Assembly (NCBI RefSeq): GCF_025717675.1
Contig: NZ_JAJIRT010000007.1
Span: 241,503-305,502, forward strand
Source of the DNA: Paucibacter sp. DJ2R-2
Lineage (GTDB): Bacteria; Pseudomonadota; Gammaproteobacteria; Burkholderiales; Burkholderiaceae_C
Length of the DNA stretch: 64,000 nt
Direction of reading: 5' to 3'
Shown here: positions 18,673-32,913 of the stretch, in pieces
How the letters are laid out: the number at the start of each line of letters is the position of its first letter
Numbering within the stretch: the stretch's first letter is position 1
Made by a program: the position numbers and the translations under genes
Notes under the pieces: model-generated
Database searches by the model: none
What the model was told of the DNA's origin: nothing
What the model saw: only the letters and a program-made list of their open reading frames with translations

Positions 18673-20570
18673 GACTTCTCCTGCCCCAGGAACAGGACCG
18701 ACAGCGGCGGCAAGGTCAGCACCAGGCTGCCATCGGCCTCGGCCTGCAAGCCGGCATCGAGATTGCCCAGATTGCTGCCGCCGTAGTGGGCGGAATCGGT
18801 GTTGAGCAGTTCGCGCCACGTGCCACCTGTGGCAAGCGCCGGCGGCAGCGGCAGGCGATAACCGGGCCGCGGCACCGGCGTGAAGTTGCAGACCACCAGC
18901 ACCGTGCGGCGCTCGCCCTCTTCACTTTCATCATGCCGCGCCCAGGCCAGCACCGAGTGCTCGCGGTCCTCGGCCTGCAACCACTCGAAACCACGGGCCT
19001 CGCAGTCCAGGCGGTGCAGGGCCGGCTCGCGGCGGTAGAGCAGGTTCAGGTCGCGCACCAGGCGCTGCATGCCGGCGTGGTGGCCCTGCGCATCGGCCAG
19101 GAGATGCCAAGGCAACTCGGCGTCATGGTTCCACTCGCTAGCTTGAGCGAACTCCTGGCCCATGAAGAGCAGCTTCTTGCCGGGATGGCCCCACATGAAG
19201 CCGTAGAAGGCGCGCAGATTGGCGAACTTCTGCCAGGCGTCGCCGGGCATCTTGCCCAACATCGAGCCCTTGCCATGCACCACCTCGTCGTGCGAGATCG
19301 GCAGCACAAAGTTCTCGCTGAAAGCGTAGACCAGGCCGAAGGTCAGCTTGTCGTGGTGCCAGCGGCGGTGGATGGGATCTTCCTGCATATAGCGCAGGCA
19401 ATCGTTCATCCAACCCATATTCCATTTGTAGTGAAAGCCCAAGCCGCCGGCATAGGTCGGTGCGCTGACCCCGGGAAAACTGGTCGACTCCTCGGCCACG
19501 GTGATGGCGCCGGGCGCCTCCTGGCCGAGCAGCTCGTTGATGCGCTTGAACAGGCTGATGGCCTCCAGGTTCTCGCGCCCGCCGTCCACATTGGGCAGCC
19601 ACTCGCCCGCCGGGCGGGAGTAGTCGCGGTAGAGCATGGAGGCCACCGCATCGACACGCAGGCCGTCCACGCCGCAGCGCTCCATCCAGTAGAGCGCATT
19701 GCCGGCCAGGAACTGGCGCACCTCGTAGCGGCCAAAGTTGTAGATGGCGGTGTTCCAGTCGCGGTGGAAACCTTCGCGCGGGTCGGCGTATTCAAACAGC
19801 GCCGTGCCGTCGAACTGCGCCAGGCCATGCGGGTCCATGGGGAAATGCGCCGGCACCCAATCGAGCAGCAGGCCGAGACCCTGCGCATGGCAGGCCTCGA
19901 CAAAACGGGCGAAGCCCTCGGGTGGGCCAAAGCGCGCGCTGGGCGCGAACAGGCCCAGGGTCTGGTAGCCCCAGCTGCCATCGAAAGGATGCTCGCTGAT
20001 GGGCATCAGCTCGATGTGGGTGAAACCCAGACCAGCGGCATAGGCCGGCAGCTGCTCGGCCAGCTCGTCCCAGCTCGGGAAGGCCCCAGTACCCCGGCGC
20101 CAGGAGGCGGCATGGACCTCGTAGATGGCCACCGGCGACTGCCGCGCATTGGCCATCGCGCGCTCCGGGCTCAGGCGCGGCCGGGTCTTGAGCACCGGCA
20201 AAGCCGGCACCACGATGCTGGCCGTGGCCGGGCGCAGCTCGGCCGCACGCGCGAAGGGGTCGGCCTTCAGCGGCAGCAGTTGCCCCGCGCGGTCATGAAT
20301 CTCGAATTTGTAGAGATCGCCCACGCGCGCGGCCGTGGCGAAACCTTGCCACACGCCCGAGGCCTCGTCCTTGACGAGGGGATCGGCCTCGCCGTCCCAG
20401 CCATTGAAACTGCCGACCACGCTGACCCGGCTGGCATTGGGCGCCCAGACGGCAAAGCGCACACCATGCTTGCGACCCAGGCGCCCGGCATGGGCACCCA
20501 ACAACTCCTGCGGCCGCGGGTGTTCACCGCGGGCCAGCAGGGCCAGGTCTTGCGCGGAGATCAGTGCCAT
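18669..20570 (-). CDS. glgB: 1,4-alpha-glucan branching enzyme (GH13)
   Basis: The 633-residue protein has a CBM48 domain ([21 protein letters not shown]) at ~35-120, then the branching-enzyme barrel. Signatures are [37 protein letters not shown] (nucleophile Asp), ITVAEEST (acid Glu) and [14 protein letters not shown] (third Asp). It forms alpha-1,6 branches in the cytoplasm. It lacks the extra N1 domain of E. coli GlgB (728 aa). The start at 20570 gives a family-like N-terminus and leaves 19 bp after glgP. No glgA or glgC is in the window, so here it travels with degradation genes. Confidence 0.95.
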   Translation of the reverse strand: MALISAQDLALLARGEHPRPQELLGAHAGRLGRKHGVRFAVWAPNASRVSVVGSFNGWDGEADPLVKDEASGVWQGFATAARVGDLYKFEIHDRAGQLLPLKADPFARAAELRPATASIVVPALPVLKTRPRLSPERAMANARQSPVAIYEVHAASWRRGTGAFPSWDELAEQLPAYAAGLGFTHIELMPISEHPFDGSWGYQTLGLFAPSARFGPPEGFARFVEACHAQGLGLLLDWVPAHFPMDPHGLAQFDGTALFEYADPREGFHRDWNTAIYNFGRYEVRQFLAGNALYWMERCGVDGLRVDAVASMLYRDYSRPAGEWLPNVDGGRENLEAISLFKRINELLGQEAPGAITVAEESTSFPGVSAPTYAGGLGFHYKWNMGWMNDCLRYMQEDPIHRRWHHDKLTFGLVYAFSENFVLPISHDEVVHGKGSMLGKMPGDAWQKFANLRAFYGFMWGHPGKKLLFMGQEFAQASEWNHDAELPWHLLADAQGHHAGMQRLVRDLNLLYRREPALHRLDCEARGFEWLQAEDREHSVLAWARHDESEEGERRTVLVVCNFTPVPRPGYRLPLPPALATGGTWRELLNTDSAHYGGSNLGNLDAGLQAEADGSLVLTLPPLSVLFLGQEKS

Positions 20571-20589
20571 GGCCAAGCGCTGTAGCGGT

Positions 20590-23073
<2,484 letters not shown>

Positions 23074-23524
23074 GGGCACGGCTTTCGCAAGCGAGGTCAG
23101 CGAGGGTGAAACAAGGGTGGTGGGCTGAGGCATGACGGCGATCGGTTGAAAGGACGCAAACGAAGTCCGCGGCCTAATGGGTGTTCGGGTGTTCATCAGT
23201 GCGCCACAGAGGCGGCAGGGCAAGAATGCAAGCAAGCCACATCGCAGGCCGCGATGTGCGGCCGATGTAGCGCTGACAAAAGTATCGCCGACGCTCGTAG
23301 TTTTGTGTAGTTTCACTACATCGGGTTATCCCGATGATCTATGCAAGTCGTTGATTTTACTTGTTTTGATCTTGATTCAATCGGGTTACCGCTGTTGTTC
23401 AAGAAGTTTTGAAGCTGTATATTGTCTACAAATCAAGCCTGGGGCGGCAAGCTTTTGCCAGCCAGGAACACACAAGCAGAAGACATACAAGCGCGGCCAC
23501 CTCGCCGCGCCCTGGAGACAGCAA
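23074..23524. promoter_or_regulatory. Divergent control region glgP / malK
   Basis: This 451 bp gap separates the two largest operons of the locus. It contains the HexR-like operator 23306-23320, a half site just before it (GTAGTTTTG at 23297), and a weaker palindromic end-match TGTATATTGTCTACA at 23416-23430. The middle is AT-rich, unlike the surroundings. malK begins with a good ribosome site (GGAGA). Exact promoter boxes could not be assigned. Confidence 0.6.
23306..23320. promoter_or_regulatory. HexR-like operator, glgP/malK
   Basis: TGTAGTTTCACTACA is an almost perfect 15 bp palindrome that fits the HexR consensus TGTARTWWWAYTACA at all but one position. It is 233 bp from glgP and 205 bp from malK. 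Confidence 0.7.
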
Positions 23525-24624
<1,100 letters not shown>

Positions 24625-24628
<4 letters not shown>

Positions 24629-25827
24629 GCAGCACGCGTGCCCCGAAACTCTTGCTGCTGGCCACGGCCCTGCTGGCCGCCCAGCCCGCCCTGGCGGCCA
24701 AAAACCACAAGCTGCTGGTCTGGATCAATGGCGACAAGGCCTACAACGGCCTGCAAAAAGTCGGCGATGCCTTCGAGAAGGCCTCCGGCGTCAAAGTTGT
24801 GGTCGAGCACCCGGTGGACGCCACCGACAAGTTCCAGCAAGCCGCCGGCGCCGGCAAAGGCCCTGATGTGTTTTGCTGGCCGCATGACCGGGTCGGTGAA
24901 TGGGCCAAATCGGGCCTGCTGACTCCGCTGCGCCCGGGCAAAAAGCTCTACGACGAGGTGGAAGACAGCGCCTGGAAGGCCTTCGCCTACCAGGGCAAGC
25001 TCTGGGGTTACCCCATCGCCATCGAAACCACCGGCCTGATCTACAACAAGGCCCTGGTGCCGACACCGCCCAAGACTTTCGACGAGGTGATCGCCCTGGA
25101 CAAGCGCCTGCAGGCCGAGTCCGGCGGCCGCAAGCACGCCATCCTCTGGGACTACAACAAGAGCTTCTTCAGCTGGTCGCTGCTGGCCGGCGCAGGCGGG
25201 CAAATCTTTGCCCGCGATGCCAAGGGCGAGTTCGACAGCAGCCAGGTCGGCGTCAACAATGCCGGCGCCCTGGCCGGCGCCGAGATGATTGCCCGCCTGC
25301 TGCGCGATGGCCAGATGCCCAAGGGCGCCCGCTACGCCGAGATGGAAAGCGGCTTCGCCCGCGGCGAGGTGGCCATGATGATCTCCGGCCCCTGGGCCTG
25401 GGACAACGCGCGCCGGGCCAAGATCGATTTCGGCGTGGCGCCGATTCCCGGCGTGAAGGCCGGCCAGTATTCCAAGCCCTTTGTCGGCGTGCTGGGCTGC
25501 ATGATTGCCGCGCCCTCGCGTCAGAAAGACCTGGCGCGCGAGTTCATCGAAAACCACCTGATGCGGCCCGAGGCGCTCAAGGTGCTCGATGCCGACGTGC
25601 CCATCGGCGTGCCGGCCAACAAGGCCTTTTATGCGGAACTGGCGGTCAACCCGCTGATCCGCGCCAGCATGGAGAACGCCCGCCTCGGCGAAGCCATCCC
25701 CAACATCCCCGAAGTCGGCCGCTTCTGGACCGCCATGGACGCCGCACTGGAAGCCATCACCAATGGCCTGCAGTCGCCCAAGGACGCCCTCGACGGCGCC
25801 GCGGGCCGCATGTTGCTGAACAAATGA
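24625..25827 (+). CDS. malE: Maltose/maltodextrin-binding periplasmic protein
   Basis: The 400-residue protein has a signal peptide (LLLLATALLAAQPALA). The mature start closely resembles E. coli MalE: KLLVWINGDKAYNGLQKVGDAFEKASGVKV, then HPVDATDKFQQAAGAGKGPD and FCWPHDRVGEWAKSGLL. GYPIAIETTGLIYNK and MMISGPWAWDNAR are further MalE landmarks. It captures maltodextrins for MalFGK. It overlaps malK (4 bp) and malF (4 bp), so it is tightly coupled. Confidence 0.95.
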
Positions 25828-27470
25828 GTCCGTCCATGAACATGCCCGCCAGCCTCCCGACTCCGGACCCATCGTCACCCCACACGGCCTTGCCGCTGGG
25901 TCGCGGCGTTTACACCCAGCTGCCGCCCAGCCGCCTGGAACGCCTGGCCCAGCGCCTGCGCTGGCCGCTGACCGGCGCGGCCGGCCTGGCCTCGCTCTAC
26001 CTGGTGTTCCTGATGCATGCCGCCGGCCAGACCTGGCTGGCCCTGGGCGCCCTGGGCTTCTTCGTCCTGGTGTTCTACATCTACATCAGCCAGGCGGCCT
26101 TTGCCCTGCGCTACCTCTTCCCCGGCATTGCCGGCATGCTGATCTTCATCGCCTTCCCCCTGGTGTACACGGCGCAGATCGGCTTCACCAACTACTCCTC
26201 GGCCCATTTGCTGAGCCAGGAGCGGGTGCGTGAGTACCTGCTCGATCAGCACGAGGCGGTGGCCGGCCAGACCCAGGGCTTCACCCTGCATGCCGATGGG
26301 CCGGAGTTCCGCCTGGTGCTGCGCGCCGAGGACGGCAGCCCGAGCTGGGTTTCGCCGGCCCTGGCCCTGAAGACCACCCGCCAGGAACTGAGCGTGGACA
26401 TGCTGCCCGCGCAGTCCGCCCAGCAACCCCTGACCGCACCGCTGCAGCAAGCCCTGCCCCTGCGGGAGCTGATCGAGCACCGCGAGGCGCTGATGCAGCT
26501 CAAGCTGCGCCTGCCCGGCGCCGCGCAGGAGCTGCGTTATCTGGGCCTGCGCGAGTTCGGCGCCATCAGCCGCCATTGGCAGGCTCAGGACGACGGCAGC
26601 CTGCTGCGCCTGGCCGACCAGACCCGCTTCAGCCCCAATCTGCAAACCGGCTATTTCGAAAGCGCCGCCGGCGAGGTGCAGCAACCCGGATTCAAGGTCG
26701 TGGTGGGCTGGCGCAACTACACCCGCATGGTGATGGACGCGGAGTTCCGCGGGCCTTTCCTCGCCATCTTCAGCTGGACCGTCTTGTTCTCGGCCCTGAC
26801 CGTGCTCTGCGCCACCGCCATCGGCATGTTGCTGGCCGTGCTGCTGAACTGGGACGACCTCAAGTTCCGCGGCACCTACCGCACCCTGCTCTTCCTGCCC
26901 TACGCGGTGCCGGGCTTCATCTCCATCCTGGTGTTCAAGGGTTTGTTCAACCAGAACTTCGGCGAGATCAACGCCATCCTCGACGCCCTCTTCGGCATCA
27001 AGCCGGCCTGGTTTGCCGACCCGCTGCTGGCCAAGGTGATGCTGCTGATCGTCAACGTTTGGCTGGGCTACCCCTACATCATGATTCTCTGCGCCGGCCT
27101 GCTGAAGAGCATCCCCGCCGACCTGTACGAAGCCTCGGCGATTGCCGGCGCCGGCCCGCTGACCAATTTCTTCAAGATTACCGCGCCCCTGGTCATCAAG
27201 CCGCTGGCGCCCCTGCTGGTCAGCGCCTTTGCCTTCAACTTCAACAACTTCGTGCTGATCGCGCTCTTGACGGACGGACGGCCCGATTTCCTCTCGACCA
27301 AGATCCCGGCCGGGCAGACCGACATCCTGGTGTCCTACACCTATCGCATCGCCTTCAAGGACTCAGGCTCGGACTTCGGCCTGGCCGCAGCCATCTCCAC
27401 CCTGATCTTCTTCCTGGTGGCGGCCATGTCCCTGATCAATCTGCGCCTGATGCGCAAAGCCAATTCATGA
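25824..27470 (+). CDS. malF: Maltodextrin ABC transporter permease MalF
   Basis: The 548-residue membrane protein has three N-terminal membrane segments, a large periplasmic P2 loop (~110-300) as in E. coli MalF, and the permease core with the EAA motif ([19 protein letters not shown]). The start ATG 25824 overlaps the malE stop. With MalG it forms the inner-membrane channel. The C-terminus [13 protein letters not shown] is typical. Confidence 0.94.
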   Translation: MSPSMNMPASLPTPDPSSPHTALPLGRGVYTQLPPSRLERLAQRLRWPLTGAAGLASLYLVFLMHAAGQTWLALGALGFFVLVFYIYISQAAFALRYLFPGIAGMLIFIAFPLVYTAQIGFTNYSSAHLLSQERVREYLLDQHEAVAGQTQGFTLHADGPEFRLVLRAEDGSPSWVSPALALKTTRQELSVDMLPAQSAQQPLTAPLQQALPLRELIEHREALMQLKLRLPGAAQELRYLGLREFGAISRHWQAQDDGSLLRLADQTRFSPNLQTGYFESAAGEVQQPGFKVVVGWRNYTRMVMDAEFRGPFLAIFSWTVLFSALTVLCATAIGMLLAVLLNWDDLKFRGTYRTLLFLPYAVPGFISILVFKGLFNQNFGEINAILDALFGIKPAWFADPLLAKVMLLIVNVWLGYPYIMILCAGLLKSIPADLYEASAIAGAGPLTNFFKITAPLVIKPLAPLLVSAFAFNFNNFVLIALLTDGRPDFLSTKIPAGQTDILVSYTYRIAFKDSGSDFGLAAAISTLIFFLVAAMSLINLRLMRKANS

Positions 27471-27516
27471 TGATCATGATGATGACGAACACACCTGTCG
27501 TTTCGGGGAGCCGCTG

Positions 27517-28407
27517 ATGGCCATCGTTCGAGGCAAAAAGGCGCGCTGGCAGGTCTGGGCCGCGCATGGGCTGATGTGGGTCTTTCTGGCCCTGACCCTG
27601 TTCCCGCTGCTGGCCATCGTCAGCATCTCGCTGCGCCCGGGCAATTTCGCAACCGGCCAGCTGATCCCCAGCGAGATCAGCCTGGAGCACTGGAAGCTGG
27701 CGCTGGGCATACCCTACCAGGCGGCCGATGGCAGCCTGGTGCAGCCGCCTTTCCCGGTGCTGACCTGGCTGTGGAACTCGGTCAAGGTGGCGACCATCTC
27801 GGCCTTTCTGATCGTGGCGATTTCCACCACGGCGGCCTTTGGTTTTGCGCGCCTGCAGTTCCGTTTCAAAACGCCCATTCTCAACAGCATGCTGCTGCTG
27901 CAGATGTTCCCGCCGGTGCTGGCCCTTGTGGCGATCTACGCGATCTTTGAAACCCTGGGCAACTTCGTGCCGGCCCTGGGCCTGGAGACCCACGGCGGCC
28001 TGGTGCTGGCCTACCTGGGCGGCGTGGCCACCCACATCTGGACCATCAAGGGCTATTTCGAAACCATCCCGGTTGAGATCGAGGAATGCGCCAAGGTCGA
28101 CGGTGCCACGCACTGGCAGGCCTTCCGCATGGTGCTGCTGCCCATGGCCCTGCCCATCCTGATGGTGGTCTTTGTGCTGGCCTTCATCGGCACCATCATC
28201 GAGTACCCGGTCGCCTCGGTGCTGCTGCGCGAAGAGGGCAATCTGACCCTGGCCGTGGGCTCCAAATACTTTCTGCATGACCAGCGCTTCCTCTGGGGCG
28301 ATTTCGCCGCCGCGGCCGTGCTCTCGGGCCTGCCCATCACCGCAGTCTTCCTGCTGGCCCAGCGCTGGATCGTCTCGGGCCTGACGGCCGGTGGGGTGAA
28401 AGGGTGA
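27517..28407 (+). CDS. malG: Maltodextrin ABC transporter permease MalG
   Basis: The 296-residue permease has six membrane segments and the EAA loop [22 protein letters not shown]-terminal [19 protein letters not shown] matches MalG ([16 protein letters not shown] in E. coli). It follows malF after 46 bp containing several ATG codons (ATGATCATGATGATGACGA) and a good ribosome site GGGGAG. It overlaps the next gene by one base (TGATG). Confidence 0.95.
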   Translation: MAIVRGKKARWQVWAAHGLMWVFLALTLFPLLAIVSISLRPGNFATGQLIPSEISLEHWKLALGIPYQAADGSLVQPPFPVLTWLWNSVKVATISAFLIVAISTTAAFGFARLQFRFKTPILNSMLLLQMFPPVLALVAIYAIFETLGNFVPALGLETHGGLVLAYLGGVATHIWTIKGYFETIPVEIEECAKVDGATHWQAFRMVLLPMALPILMVVFVLAFIGTIIEYPVASVLLREEGNLTLAVGSKYFLHDQRFLWGDFAAAAVLSGLPITAVFLLAQRWIVSGLTAGGVKG

Positions 28408-30911
28408 TGCGTGGCGCGCTGATGCTGCTGGCTGCCCTGCTCGCCCTGCCTCTGATCCACAGCCCGGCCCAAGCCAGCCCAAGCTGCACACCCAGCCCCC
28501 TGGGCACACGCGAGCTGTTCCTGCGCGGCAGCTTCAACAACTGGAGCGCGAGCGACGCCCATCGCTTGGTCTATGTCTGTGACCGTTATGAGCTCTACCT
28601 GAAGCTGCAGGGCGAGCAGAGTTTCAAGATCGCCGACGAAGACTGGTCGGCCGACGCCGACTTCGGCGGCCAGGCCCGTCAGCTGCAGCTCAAAGGCCCG
28701 TCGCTGAACCAGCGCTTCAAGGGCGGCATGCACAAGCTGGTGCTGCGCTTGACGGACAAAAGCGCAAGCTTGGCCATCCAGCCCTTTGCCGGCAAGCCAC
28801 CCCAGCTCCGCAGCGCGCCCAGCGTCACAGACCCGGTGGCCCTGAGCCTGCGCTTTGATTCGCGCGATCTGCAGCACAAAGCACCGTTTGGCGCCGTCAC
28901 GCCCGGCACGCCGCTGCGCCTGAGTCTGAACGCCCTGCCCGGCGTGCAGCGCGCCAGCCTCGTGGTCGCCAAGCGGCGGCTGGAGGGCAATCAGGAGGTG
29001 CTCGAGTACAGCGAGGTGCAACGCCTGCCTCTGCAAAAGGACGGCGGAACCGAAGCGGGCCGAGAGCGCTGGAGCTGCACGGTGATGCTCGCGGAGCCGG
29101 CCATCTACGGCTACCACTTCGAAGTGGAGATCGCCGGCAAGCGCTATGTGTTCCACAACAACCGCGACCCGGTGTTCTGGACTCGCGAAAAAGGCAGCAT
29201 GGGCGCCGGCAGCGTGGACCCCTTGCCCGAGAACCCGCGCCAGATCCGCCGCTACCGCCAGACCGTCTACGCCACTGACTTCAAAGTGCCCGACTGGGCG
29301 CGCGACATCGTCTACTACTCCATCTTCCCCGAGCGCTTCCGCAACGGCGACCGCAGCAACGACCCGCAGCCAGGCCGCGAGCACTACCAAAACCAAGGCG
29401 TGGAGCGCCACAGCCGCTGGCTGGAGAGGCCCTACAAACCGGGCAGCGGCGACGGTTCGGACGGCGTCTACAACAACGATTTCTTCGGCGGCGACCTGGC
29501 CGGCATCATCGAAAAGCTCGACTACATCCGCGAGCTCGGTGCCAACACGATCTACATGACGCCGGTCTTCCGCGCGGCCAGCAACCACAAGTACGACACC
29601 GGCGACTACAAGCAGATCGACCCGGCCTTCGGCAGCAACGATGACTTCAAGCGCCTGACCTTGGAGGCCGCCAAGCGCGGCATCCGCGTCATCCCGGACA
29701 CCTCGCTCAACCACGTCGGCAGCGACTCGCCTTACTTCAACCGCTTCAACAACTTCAAGCCCGGCGGCGCCTTCGACGGCGGCCGGCTCAACCCCGACTC
29801 GATCTACGCCAGCTGGTTCAAGCTCGACCCCAGCCAGGCCAAGCCCGAGGATCAGTACCAGGGCTGGACGGGGGTGAAAGATCTGCCCGAGCTGGACAAG
29901 AACTCGCCCGCCTTCCGCGACTTCGCCTACCGCGCGCCCGATTCGGTGACCCGGCAATGGCTGGACTTCGGCGCCGCCGGCTGGCGCATGGATGTGGCGC
30001 CCTGGGTGCCCGACGATTTCTGGCGCGAATGGCGCCAGGTGGTGAAAGCGACGCGGCCCGATGCGCTGACCGTGGCCGAGACCTGGTTCGATGCCAGCAA
30101 GTATTTCCTCGGCGATATGTTCGATTCGACGATGAACTACATCTTCCGCAATGCCGTGCTCGAGTACGCGGCCGGCGGCGATGCGAGAAAGCTCTACGCC
30201 CAGATCGAGCTGATGCGCGAGGCCTACCCGCCGCAGGCCTTCTACGCGCTGATGAACCTGCTCTCCAGCCACGACCAGGCCCGCGCCCTGCACCACTTCG
30301 GCTATTCGGATGAGCCCGGCGCCAGCGCCCAGCAGCGCAGCGCCCAGGCCCTGAGCCTGGCCAAGCAGCGCCTGCGCTTGGCGGTGTTCTTCCAGATGGT
30401 CTTCCCCGGCGCACCCACGATTTACTACGGTGACGAAGTCGGCCTGGGCGGTGGCGATGACCCCTACAACCGCGCGCCCTACCCCTGGGCCGACGAAGGC
30501 GGCCGGCCCGACCAGGCCCTGTTGGCCGACTTCAAGCGCCTGACCGCCCTGCGCCATGCCGAGCCGGTGCTGCGTCACGGCAGCCTCAGCGCACCGCTGC
30601 ACCTGGATGCCAACATCATCGTGCTGGCGCGCCAGGACGGCGAAACCTGGGCCCTCACAGCCATGAACAACGCCGCGCAGAGCCGCCGGGTGCGGGTGAA
30701 CTTGCCCAGCGCCCTGGTCACACAGCTGCAGCGCGCGCTTTCAGGTCAGGCCGCCCTGCGCGAGGCGCTGGCGCCGCTGCAGACCGCCAAGGGCAGCCAG
30801 CCCGGCTATCGCCTGAACGGCTCGGTGCTGGAGCTGAGCTTGCCCGCGCGCTCGGGCCGCGTGCTGATCAGCCAGCCACCCTCGTCGTCGGCGGCGGCAC
30901 CCAGTCACTGA
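28407..30911 (+). CDS. Exported alpha-amylase/cyclomaltodextrinase-like protein with N-terminal starch-binding-like domain (GH13)
   Basis: The 834-residue protein has a signal peptide (LAALLALPLIHSPAQA). A CBM20/48-like beta domain follows (ELFLRGSFNNWSASDAHRL, residues ~30-110), then a second beta domain and the GH13 barrel from ~300 (IVYYSIFPERFRNGDRSND). The catalytic segments are GWRMDVAPW, TVAETWFD and LLSSHDQ. It should cleave maltodextrins or cyclodextrins in the periplasm before uptake. It is the last gene of the malKEFG operon; GTG 28404 is an alternative start. Its 3' end overlaps the convergent nitroreductase gene by 44 bp. Confidence 0.87.
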   Translation: MRGALMLLAALLALPLIHSPAQASPSCTPSPLGTRELFLRGSFNNWSASDAHRLVYVCDRYELYLKLQGEQSFKIADEDWSADADFGGQARQLQLKGPSLNQRFKGGMHKLVLRLTDKSASLAIQPFAGKPPQLRSAPSVTDPVALSLRFDSRDLQHKAPFGAVTPGTPLRLSLNALPGVQRASLVVAKRRLEGNQEVLEYSEVQRLPLQKDGGTEAGRERWSCTVMLAEPAIYGYHFEVEIAGKRYVFHNNRDPVFWTREKGSMGAGSVDPLPENPRQIRRYRQTVYATDFKVPDWARDIVYYSIFPERFRNGDRSNDPQPGREHYQNQGVERHSRWLERPYKPGSGDGSDGVYNNDFFGGDLAGIIEKLDYIRELGANTIYMTPVFRAASNHKYDTGDYKQIDPAFGSNDDFKRLTLEAAKRGIRVIPDTSLNHVGSDSPYFNRFNNFKPGGAFDGGRLNPDSIYASWFKLDPSQAKPEDQYQGWTGVKDLPELDKNSPAFRDFAYRAPDSVTRQWLDFGAAGWRMDVAPWVPDDFWREWRQVVKATRPDALTVAETWFDASKYFLGDMFDSTMNYIFRNAVLEYAAGGDARKLYAQIELMREAYPPQAFYALMNLLSSHDQARALHHFGYSDEPGASAQQRSAQALSLAKQRLRLAVFFQMVFPGAPTIYYGDEVGLGGGDDPYNRAPYPWADEGGRPDQALLADFKRLTALRHAEPVLRHGSLSAPLHLDANIIVLARQDGETWALTAMNNAAQSRRVRVNLPSALVTQLQRALSGQAALREALAPLQTAKGSQPGYRLNGSVLELSLPARSGRVLISQPPSSSAAAPSH

Positions 30912-31473
30912 GCACGCGCGCGCCGTCGGTGGCCGCAGCCCGCGCCACCGCCGGCTTGGTCGGTGTGCCCGCCAGCACCCAGGCCAGCAGCTGCTCGCCG
31001 GGCTGGCAGAAGGCTGCTTGCAGCGCCGGGTAGCGCAGGGCTGCGCCGCTCAAGGTCTTGGCGGCATAACCCATCAAATGCAGGGCATTGAGGAAGTTCA
31101 TCAGGCCAGCGCCCGCGCAGATCAGCTGCTCATGGGCAGGCACCTCGGGCTCACCTTCCCGCAGGCGCACGATCAAGGCAGCCAGGCCGGGGCCGTTCCA
31201 GGCGCGATCGTGGGCGCGCTGCAGCTCCTCGGCCTCGCTCTGCCCCCAGCGCCGGGCGGCGTTGACGAAGAGACCGGCCAGGTGCTCGCGTTGCCCATCG
31301 GACACCAGCACGAAGCGAAACGGCCGCAAGCCCCCATGGTCGGGCGCCCGCAAGGCCAGATCGGCCGCCTGCTGCCACTGCGCCCGGCTCGGCGCCGGCG
31401 CGACCATGTATTTGGGCCCTTGAGAGTAGCGACCGGCCAGGGCCGCTATGGTGCGTGTGTCGATGGTGCTCAT
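30868..31473 (-). CDS. Nitroreductase family protein (YdjA-like)
   Basis: The 201-residue FMN-dependent fold has RAPDHGGLRPFRFVLVSDG, typical of the compact YdjA-type nitroreductases, and ICAGAGLMNFLNALHLMGYAAK. It would reduce nitro or quinone compounds with NAD(P)H in the cytoplasm; the substrate is unknown. Length is normal (~185-200). It overlaps the 3' end of the GH13 gene on the other strand by 44 bp and does not look functionally linked to it. Confidence 0.8.
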   Translation of the reverse strand: MSTIDTRTIAALAGRYSQGPKYMVAPAPSRAQWQQAADLALRAPDHGGLRPFRFVLVSDGQREHLAGLFVNAARRWGQSEAEELQRAHDRAWNGPGLAALIVRLREGEPEVPAHEQLICAGAGLMNFLNALHLMGYAAKTLSGAALRYPALQAAFCQPGEQLLAWVLAGTPTKPAVARAAATDGARVLSDWVPPPTTRVAG

Positions 31474-31510
31474 GCCGCCAATGTAGTGGCTCGCCGCGCT
31501 GGCCCGCGCC

Positions 31511-32902
31511 TCAAGGCGAGAGCAGCCGCGACTGCCAGGCGGCCAGTTCCAGCTCTTGCCCCTGCCAGCGATAGCGCTGCGCGGCCGGGGTCAGATTGGC
31601 CAGCACCGTCACGCCCTGCCCCTGGGTCTGACGACGGAAGGCAAAGACCTGCGGATTGGCCACGTCCAGCAGCTCGACCGACGCGCCGTACTGGCCGTTG
31701 GCCAGGGCCGGCAGGCGCTTCTTGAGGGTCAAAAGCTCGCTGTAAAAGCCTTGCAGCTCGCGCGTCTTCCAATCGATCGGGTCTTTCTCAAAAAAGGCCA
31801 GGCGCTTGTCGAGCGCGGCTTCCTGGCCGCTGTAGACCAGGGGCATGCCCGGCAAGGTGAAGCTGAGTACGGCCATGGCCTCGAAGGCCGGGCCGTAGAG
31901 TTCACGGTCGGTGCCGTGCCAGGAGTTGAAGTCGTGGTTGTTGGTGAAACGCATGCGGTAGGCATGCGCGGGGTACGGCGCTTGCGGCCCGGCCTGCTGG
32001 CGCACCCAGGCGCGCAAGGCCTCGGCATCGGCCTTGCCCTGGGCAATGTCGCGCATCAGATGGGCCAGGTCCCAACCGTAGGTCATGTCAAAAGCCTTGG
32101 CATGCAGGTCGACCTTGTCCGACTCGGCCAGCATGAACATGGGCTTGAGGGCATCGAGCTCGGCGCGGGCGCGTTCCCAGAAGTCAGTGGGCACCAGGCT
32201 GGCCACATCGCAGCGGAAGCCGTCCAGACCGATCTCGCGCACCCAGAACTTCATGGCAGCGATCATGGCGCGGCGCAACTCGGGCTTGTCGTAGTTGAGG
32301 GCGATCACATCGGTCCAGTATTCGGGCTCGGGTCCTTCGGTGAAGGTCACCGGAAAAAGCTCGCCGCGGGCATCGAGCTTGTACCAATCCTTGTGGGCGC
32401 TGGCCCAGGGGTGATCCCAGGCCGTGTGGTTGGCCACCCAGTCCAGGATGACTTTCAGCCCCAGGGCATGGGCTTGCTTGACCAGCATGCGCGCATCGTC
32501 CAGCGTGCCGAACTCGGGGTTGACGGCGGTGTAGTCACGGATCGAGTAATAGCTGCCCAGGCCGCCCTTGCGTTCCTTCTTGCCGATGGGCTGAAGCGGC
32601 ATCAGCCAAAGGATGTCCACGCCCATTTGCTTGAGGCGAGGCAAGTCCAGCGCCAAGGCCTTGAGCGTCCCCTCGGGCGTGTGCTGGCGCACATTGACTT
32701 CGTAGATGCTGGCCTGCTGGGTCCAGGGCAAGTGGACCTGAGACGCAGAGAGCGTGGTGGCGGGTGAGGAAACAGACATGGCAATGTGGCCCAGGCTGGT
32801 TTGAGCCTGAGCGGTGAAGGCGGTCAAGCCTGTGAAGCCTGTGAGCAGGGGCAAGGCCGCCTGAAGGGCAGCGCGGCGGCTCAGGGTGCGGCGTGATTCC
32901 AT
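31511..32902 (-). CDS. Exported alpha-amylase family protein (GH13)
   Basis: The 463-residue protein begins MESRRTLSRRAALQAALPLL, a Tat-like signal. It then has a compact GH13 barrel: IYEVNVRQHTPEGTLKALA, VILDWVANHTAWDHPW, the nucleophile in GFRCDVASL, the acid Glu in FMLAESDK and the third Asp in FTNNHDFNSW. It should be an alpha-amylase or glucosidase acting outside the cytoplasm. It starts 11 bp after the S9 peptidase gene and ends the TonB-halogenase-peptidase-amylase run. The nitroreductase gene follows 37 bp away on the same strand. Confidence 0.85.
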   Translation of the reverse strand: MESRRTLSRRAALQAALPLLTGFTGLTAFTAQAQTSLGHIAMSVSSPATTLSASQVHLPWTQQASIYEVNVRQHTPEGTLKALALDLPRLKQMGVDILWLMPLQPIGKKERKGGLGSYYSIRDYTAVNPEFGTLDDARMLVKQAHALGLKVILDWVANHTAWDHPWASAHKDWYKLDARGELFPVTFTEGPEPEYWTDVIALNYDKPELRRAMIAAMKFWVREIGLDGFRCDVASLVPTDFWERARAELDALKPMFMLAESDKVDLHAKAFDMTYGWDLAHLMRDIAQGKADAEALRAWVRQQAGPQAPYPAHAYRMRFTNNHDFNSWHGTDRELYGPAFEAMAVLSFTLPGMPLVYSGQEAALDKRLAFFEKDPIDWKTRELQGFYSELLTLKKRLPALANGQYGASVELLDVANPQVFAFRRQTQGQGVTVLANLTPAAQRYRWQGQELELAAWQSRLLSP

Positions 32903-32913
32903 GGCACAGCCTT

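Noticed and set aside
23416..23430. TGTATATTGTCTACA as a seventh HexR-like operator
   Set aside because: The outer TGTA/TACA match but four inner consensus positions do not, so it is only mentioned as weak.
27471..27516. A 16-codon frame starting ATGATCATGATG between malF and malG
   Set aside because: Too short and repetitive; treated as leader sequence of malG.
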